Below, in pieces: positions 58,360-64,000 of a stretch of DNA of 64,000 bases. Below the pieces are notes generated by a model, which worked only from the letters and a program-made list of their open reading frames with translations, was not told where the DNA came from and searched no databases. The DNA lies in NCBI RefSeq assembly GCF_006491995.1, contig NZ_VHHP01000004.1, positions 1-64,000 of the forward strand, given 5' to 3'. The translations under genes and the position numbers were made by a program. Positions within the stretch are counted from its first letter, which is position 1. Every line of letters begins with the position of its first letter. Source of the stretch: Metamycoplasma neophronis. GTDB taxonomy: Bacteria > Bacillota_I > Bacilli_A > Mycoplasmatales > Metamycoplasmataceae.

Positions 58360-59206
58360 ATTTAAAAGTTTTTTAAAGCATTCATATGTTTTCATCATTC
58401 TTGCTTTATTATACATTCCGATTTTGTTTGGAACAATTTATAGTTTCAATGCGCCTTCGGATAAAGGTATATTTTCAGTAACAACATGAAACAGAACTTC
58501 GTTCGAAGCATATACTGAATTATTTTCAAAATCGCACGGTTTAGCATTTGTTAACTCATTATTATTAGGTATATCAACCTCAGTATTAGTAATTATTATT
58601 TCATTGCTAACCTGTTTTTCATTGTGAAGACACAAAAACAAAACATCAAGATCATTTGTTCAAGCGTCATCTAATGTGCCAATGATAAATCCTGATGTTA
58701 TTACAGGCTTAACACTTGCAATCGTATTAAATTTGATTTTCTTCGGAACATTAAAAGCGACCAATGAAGGTTTCTTTAGGGCTATCATCGGTCACACCGT
58801 AATGTGTTTACCATATGGTATTTTAATCATGTTGCCAAAGAGTGATAAATTCTCAAAAAATATTTTTGAAGCAAGTCAAGATTTAGGTTACTCAAAATTC
58901 AAAACTTGATTTAAAACATATTTTGTATATATGTTAGGTTCAATTGGATTTACTTTTGTGATTACAATGACATTATCATTTGATGATTTCATTATCACAA
59001 GAATTGTTTCTAATACAGAAACTTTAGGTACACAATTATATGAAGGACAATTCCAAGCTTGATCGCTTGCAATCGGTTCAATTTCATTATTAGTTGTCAT
59101 TTTTGGTAATGCTGTATATGTAGCTGTAAAAGGATCGCAATCAGCCAAGGCAAAAAAAGCTATTCAAATTCAATCTAAGCAAAGAGGCGCATTCGTGCGC
59201 GGTTAG
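58352..59206 (+). CDS. potC: Spermidine/putrescine ABC transporter permease PotC
   Basis: A 284-residue membrane permease, second half of the polyamine channel. Helices begin with YVFIILALLYIPILFGTIYSF; the EAA loop is IFEASQDLGYSKFKTWFKTYFVYMLG, followed by FVITMTLSFDDFIITRIV, typical of PotC. A perfect AGGAGG precedes the ATG inside potB. It ends 14 bases before a TTG-initiated second PotD-like gene. Length fits the family. Confidence 0.94.
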
Positions 59207-59220
59207 AGGTACCCAATAAA

Positions 59221-61011
59221 TTGCGTACAAAAATCTGAAGAGCGATCCTATTTATACTTTCATTCGTTGCGGTTATTATAGTCGTTGCCGTAGCATTAGC
59301 GCTTAAACTTACGAATCGTTATCGTCCAAGCGTTTACAACTATGAATCATATTTATCACCTAACATTATTCAAAAATTAAAAGAAAAATACAATTATAAA
59401 GAATTCAAAGAAATAAATGAATTCACTCAAGCACTAACTCAAGAAAAAGCTATCGCAGGTGTTGGAAGTGATTTTCAAGCTGCGCAGCTTATTATTGATA
59501 AAAAAATCCAAAAATTTAATTTCGAACTAATTTACGGAAAAGGCGCAAATGAATGAGAAAACCGTAAACAGTTCTATACCAAAACAGTAATTAAACATAT
59601 GGAGGATTTTGATGCCTTGATTTTATCAACACTGGATAATATGGAAAAAGAAGGCCGTGAAACAGGCTTCATTATTCAACGCGATAGTCAAGGAAAAGCT
59701 TTAAATTACCGTTTAGGAAGTGAAAAACCTTCTGAATTCAACGGTGGTTGAGATCATTTTTATGATTATATCTTGCCATATTACAGTCAGGATAAAGGTG
59801 TTGCATACAACATCAATGAAAATACTCGTCCTAATTTAAATATTAATCTTGCTCAAGAAGAATTGAATGAACAAAGTGAAAAGCTTTCATGACAAGATGT
59901 TTTCCATTATTTAAGAAATGCTAAATATACTCATTTTGGTTGAACAAATGCTTATATTGACAACCTAATGATTGGGGCTATGACATATGGAGAAGATTGA
60001 AAAAACAAGTTTACCAAAGTTGTTAATGGCACAAGATTATTTGACTTCAATGAAGAAAACTACAAAGACGCTATTGATAGTTTTAATAAATTTATTTTTG
60101 AAGCAACTGGACATGATATTAAAAGCACACAGTTTAATTTCATGTCATCAGATGGACTTGAATTATTAAATCACTTAATCGAACCTAAGGTAGGTCGAAG
60201 TGATGCAGCTGTTATGTATAACGGGGATGCTTTAGATGCATATTATTCAGAAGACAACTTTGCTTCTGTTGAAGAAGGCAAAATAAGATTTGTTAGACCT
60301 AAATATAATTATTTATTATTAGATAACTGAATTTTATCTAGTGGTTTAACAAGAGAAGAAGCTGACGAGTTTACTAAGACATTAGCAGAAGTTTTATATC
60401 ACAACAATATTGGCACAAATGGTGATCTTCAACACCCTATGGCAACCTCTTTAGAGCAAATTGAAAAAGAATTTTTTGGTGATTTTAAAGAGGAATTAAA
60501 TGATGAAGTTGTAGCAGAACAAAAAGAAGCTTTCGAGGGCAATATTACTTCATTATCAGATGAAAAAGTTGCTGATTTGATTAATTTATTTATTGAAAAA
60601 AATTTAGCATCCGAAACCTCTTTAACAAAAGAAAATTTCGAAAGCTGAAATACTGAAAAATTTGATGCTTTTGTAAAAAATCCTGCACTTAAAGAAAATT
60701 ATGAATGAATTCTTGTATTGCGCGATAATTTAGAATCTGACAACGGATTATTCTCTGATTTATTCGGCGACTTATTTACCGATTCAAGCGTTGCAGAAAT
60801 TTCAAACTTTGATTATGTTTCATATACACCTACGAATTTATTGACATATGAATTTATTAGAAAATGATACTTCGCAGGTGATGACACTGCAATTCAAATA
60901 TTTGAACAACCTGCTCCAAGCGAAACATATGAATTATATTCATATCCAATAATTAATAACAATTTAAGAACTAAAATCGCAGCTTACTACTATGAGTCAA
61001 CACGTTCTTAA
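59221..61011 (+). CDS. potD: PotD-like polyamine-binding protein, downstream copy
   Basis: A 596-residue paralogue of the gene ahead of potA. It is anchored by an N-terminal helix (AILFILSFVAVIIVVAVALALKL) and then begins PSVYNYESYLSPNIIQKLKEKYNYKEF, with [30 protein letters not shown] and IRFVRPKYNYLLLDNWIL matching the first copy. A charged insertion (FGDFKEELNDEVVAEQKEAFEG) enlarges it. The start is TTG at 59221 behind AGAGGT; no in-frame ATG lies nearby. This position, right after potC, is where other mycoplasmas (Mycoplasma genitalium order potA-B-C-lipoprotein) keep their single binding protein. It ends the operon. Confidence 0.85.
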
Positions 61012-61034
61012 TCATAATAAATAGTTTAAAATTT

Positions 61035-61071
61035 AACACACACTCAAAATTGCTTTTGCGTGTGTGTTTTT
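61035..61071 (+). terminator. Terminator of the pot operon
   Basis: AACACACAC and GTGTGTGTT arms with a loop of about 16 bases, followed by a T run. Confidence 0.75.
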
Positions 61072-61080
61072 GATATAAAA

Positions 61081-61103
61081 AAGCGCCCTTTATTAAGGCG
61101 CTT
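61081..61103 (-). terminator. Terminator after the dnaE-exonuclease operon
   Basis: AAGCGCC and GGCGCTT arms; on the minus strand the A run beyond 61081 becomes a T tract. Confidence 0.82.
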
Positions 61104-61109
61104 ATAAAA

Positions 61110-61994
61110 TTAGTTTTCAATAATTTTGGCAATTTTCCTTTTAATTTCGAATAGTTCAAGGTTATTAATAATATTTTCTGCCTCTTTGCTTAGGCCAATG
61201 TTTGAAAGGGATAATTCATCTTGTTTTGGCATTTCAAGACCAAATTCAGTTTGTAAAGTTGCAATGTATTTATCGCGCATTGCGTCTTGCTTATGTTCAA
61301 TTAATTTTTTTGCTCAACTAGGTTTGATTTTATCAATGTTATTATAAATATTTTCTAATGTTTTATATTCGGCAAGCATGGCTGACGCAGACTTCGGTCC
61401 GATACCAGCAATTCCTTTAAAGTTATCGCTTGAATCTCCAACCATCGCTTTGTAATCAATTACTTGATATGGTTCAAAATCATAAAATTCAGTAAAGTTC
61501 TGGTCGTTAATAACAACATAATCAGATTTAATTTTTTTAATAATCCCAACACCAGGTTTAATTAGTTGGTTTAAATCTTGGTCAGCGGAATAAATTAATA
61601 TACTTCCATCATAAGTTTTGGTTGCTTTGGCAATAATGTCATCAGCTTCATAACCATTATAATATTGGTTTTTAATATTTATTGCGCTTAATAGTTCTTG
61701 AATGTAGTTTAACTGAGTGTAAAATTCCGATGGTGCTTTTTGGCGCCCGGCTTTGTAATCCGTAAATGTTTCATGTCTAAATGTTTTTATACGCGAATCA
61801 AATGCAATATAAATCGAATCAGGTCCGCAAAGTTTTATTAACGAAAACATCGTGTTAAAGAATGCAACAATCGCACTAGTCGAAACTCCATTGCTATTTT
61901 CTAATCCTACGGGGTTACCATATGTTGTAGCATAAAATGAACGATATGCTAAGTAAGTTCCGTCAATCACGAGTAGTTTTTTATTTTGATTCAT
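61110..61994 (-). CDS. 5'-3' exonuclease (PolA N-terminal-domain type)
   Basis: A 294-residue flap/5'-nuclease like the N-terminal domain of DNA polymerase I, present without the polymerase part, as is usual in mollicutes. Conserved metal-binding acids appear in LLVIDGTYLAYRSFYA, IYIAFDSRIKTFRHETFTDYKAGR, YEADDIIAKA and ILIYSADQDLNQLI; VGDSSDNFKGIAGIGPKSA is the helix-hairpin-helix. It removes RNA primers and flaps. It starts two bases after the dnaE stop codon, so it is the second gene of that operon. Confidence 0.93.
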
Positions 61995-61996
61995 AG

Positions 61997-64000
61997 TTAT
62001 TCCTTAATTTTTCAGCCCTTAAGAGTAGCTGTATTATCATTTTTCTTAACAATATCTAACTCAACTATTTTTTTGCTTAGATTCATTAATTCCGGATTGT
62101 CATAAAACACAAATGTACTAAATTTTTGAGATTCATCTTGAAAATCAAGACGATAAAATACTTTGCCAGTTTTAGCAATGCCGCTTTTAACAAATGTACA
62201 TTGTGCAACTAATTTATGTTCTGTTCCTTCGTGCATTTGTGAAAAGTTCACTTGGTTATTTAAATTTAATTTAGGTCCTTCGACATTATAACTTTGACCA
62301 AGTAAACTGATTTCATTGCTTTTTTCTTCATCAATATTTTGATTAATAATTTCAGTTGGTGAATATTTATCAATTAAAGATGATATTTCTTCAATGTCTC
62401 TATCCTTATAAACTTTAATTAACAACATTGTATCGCTATTATCTTTAGAAATCTCTTTCAATAATGTTGCTTGATTATAACCGAAATTTCTCAAAGCATT
62501 TGCTTTGATTAATAACTCAATTGTTGAAAGGCCTAATGATTTTATTTTCAATAAGTAAATCATGAAGTGTAAAAAGTTTTTATAAGGCCCGAATTCATTG
62601 CGGTTGGCAATAATGTTTTTCACAATTTCAGGCCCAATACCTTTAATCATTGTCAAAGGCAAAATAATTGCATTATCTTTAATAACTGCATTAATTTCAG
62701 ACAAATTAATATCTGGAGAAATAATCTTGATACCCATTTTTTTAGCTTCGTTTGCATATTTAGCGATTGTTTCGTGTGCCCCGTGAGCCGAAGATATACA
62801 TGCGGCATAAAATTCAAGTGGATAATGTGCTTTTAAATAAGCCATTTGAAATGTCAAGATTGAATATGAAACGGCGTGTGATTTATTAAAACCATAATCA
62901 GCAAATTTTTCAATACTATCAAAGATCTTTTTAGCCAAGGCTTTATTGTAATTATTGGCCACTGCTTTTGAAATAAATTCTTCTTTCATTATTTCCATTT
63001 GATCAACTTTTTTCTTTGAAATAATTCTTCTTAACATGTCTGCTTCACTGAATGACATTTTAGCTACAGCTTGAACAATTTGCATAATTTGTTCTTGATA
63101 AATGATAATTCCATAAGTAGGTTTCACAATCTTATCATATTCAAGTTCAAGCGAAGGAATGACTTCCAAACCTTGTTTTCTTTTAGCGTATTTTGGAATG
63201 TTTATGGCTGGTCCTGGACGGTTTAATGAAATTATTGCAACAATATCATCAAAACTTGACACGCCAATTTTTTGTAAGGCTCTGACCATAATTGGAGTTT
63301 CAACTTGAAAAATCCCGGCTGTATTTGCACTATTTAATATTGAAAGTGCTTTTGCGTCATCATATGGAATATTATTTAAATCTATTTCAATATTTTGATT
63401 TAGTTTGATTAAGTTAGTTATTTCTTTAATAGTCGTTAAAGTTTTTAATCCTAAAATATCCATTTTGATTAAGCCAAAAGATTCAAGATATTCCATACTT
63501 ACCTGAGTTTGATTAATTTGATTATCAAGTGTTTGGGTTGGAATAACTTTGATTAGTTCTTGGGGGCTGATTACTATCCCGGCAGCATGTGTACCGGTTT
63601 GACGATAAAAGCCTGCAATTCTAGCAGCTTCGTTCAATATTTTAATTGCGATATTAGAGTCTTCTTTGTTGATTTTGGCAAGCTCTAAAGCAAATTTATT
63701 GTTATTTTTAAATTCATCAAGTAATGAACTATCATCGGTAGATATCAGTTTCGATATTGAATTAATTTGGCTCGGTGTAACGTTATAGACTCTTAAGACA
63801 TCTCTAATAGCAGATTTTTTGCCTAGCGATGCAAAAGTAACAATGTTAGCGACATTATTAAAACCATATTTGTTAATTAGATAATTAATGACTTCGCCTC
63901 TTCTATCGTCTTGCACATCGACGTCAATGTCGGGCATCGTAACTCTTTTTGGATTTAAGAATCTTTCGAAAATAAGTCCAAACTTAATTGGATCAACTTC
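61997..64000 (-). CDS. dnaE: DNA polymerase III subunit alpha, DnaE type (5' end outside the window)
   Basis: The C-terminal 667 residues of a DnaE polymerase; the gene continues past the right edge. The visible part begins EVDPIKFGLIFERFLNPKRVTMPDIDVDVQDDRRGEV, with the catalytic acids PDIDVD, and holds the palm/fingers motifs GFYRQTGTHAAGIVIS, MDILGLKTLT, FQVETPIM and GFNKSHAVSYSILTFQMAY. A C-terminal OB-fold part (LVAQCTFVKSGIAKTGKVFYRLDFQDES) follows. The PDIDVD and FERFLNPKRV pattern distinguishes it from PolC. Mollicutes carry both, with DnaE thought to extend primers. No TGA disrupts the frame apart from Trp codons. Confidence 0.93.

Overview
The window is a stretch of an AT-rich mollicute chromosome. 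In-frame TGA codons fall at conserved tryptophan positions in almost every gene (for example in UvrD, GyrA, DnaE and FtsH), so UGA is read as Trp (genetic code 4). Proteins with a C-terminal lipobox cysteine, the absence of biosynthetic genes, a potABC polyamine transporter and PTS/ECF-type uptake all fit Mycoplasma sensu lato. The gene set looks like the hominis cluster (Metamycoplasma/Mycoplasmopsis type); that placement is inference. All coordinates below read through TGA, which merges many apparent short frames into full genes.

Layout: 1-2.6 kb is an accessory-looking edge, with a tyrosine recombinase facing a DUF3883-type putative nuclease. 2.6-5.3 kb is mnmE-rlmD (RNA modification). 5.6-8.4 kb holds a frameshifted LD-carboxypeptidase, a divergent EIIC-like permease with a palindrome over its -10 box, and a small acidic protein. 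8.4-10.5 kb is tmcAL and a K+ channel. 10.5-16.2 kb is a tight minus-strand operon: pcrA/uvrD, an unusual membrane protein, and an M13 metallopeptidase. 16.4-19.4 kb is asnS, a GT2-like protein and an RDD membrane protein. 19.6-27 kb has a TM2 protein, HAD phosphatase, thioredoxin, proS, deoB, pyk and serS. 27-34 kb is recD2-pth-tilS-ftsH followed by a lipoprotein with tandem repeats. 34-41 kb is trmB, a candidate small RNA, a DUF402 protein, gyrA with an acidic N-terminal extension, and a large lipoprotein behind a structured leader. 41-50.8 kb is mostly minus strand: an ECF S component, two tandem M17 aminopeptidases, fmt-ung, a membrane protein, plsY, gltX and a lipoprotein. 50.9-61 kb is plus strand: a C39-peptidase ABC exporter, ybeY, era, and a potABC operon flanked on both sides by paralogous PotD-like proteins. 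The window ends with a 5'-3' exonuclease downstream of a dnaE gene that runs off the right edge.

Most of the window is housekeeping translation, DNA metabolism and nutrient uptake. The points that deserve a second look are the recombinase/DUF3883 pair, the Fur/PerR-like palindrome at 6740-6761, two short intergenic transcripts or leaders (34661-34746 and 38454-38568), the pcrA-coupled membrane protein, the C39 exporter with no visible cargo, and the doubled PotD. No rRNA, tRNA, CRISPR array or insertion-sequence transposase was found.
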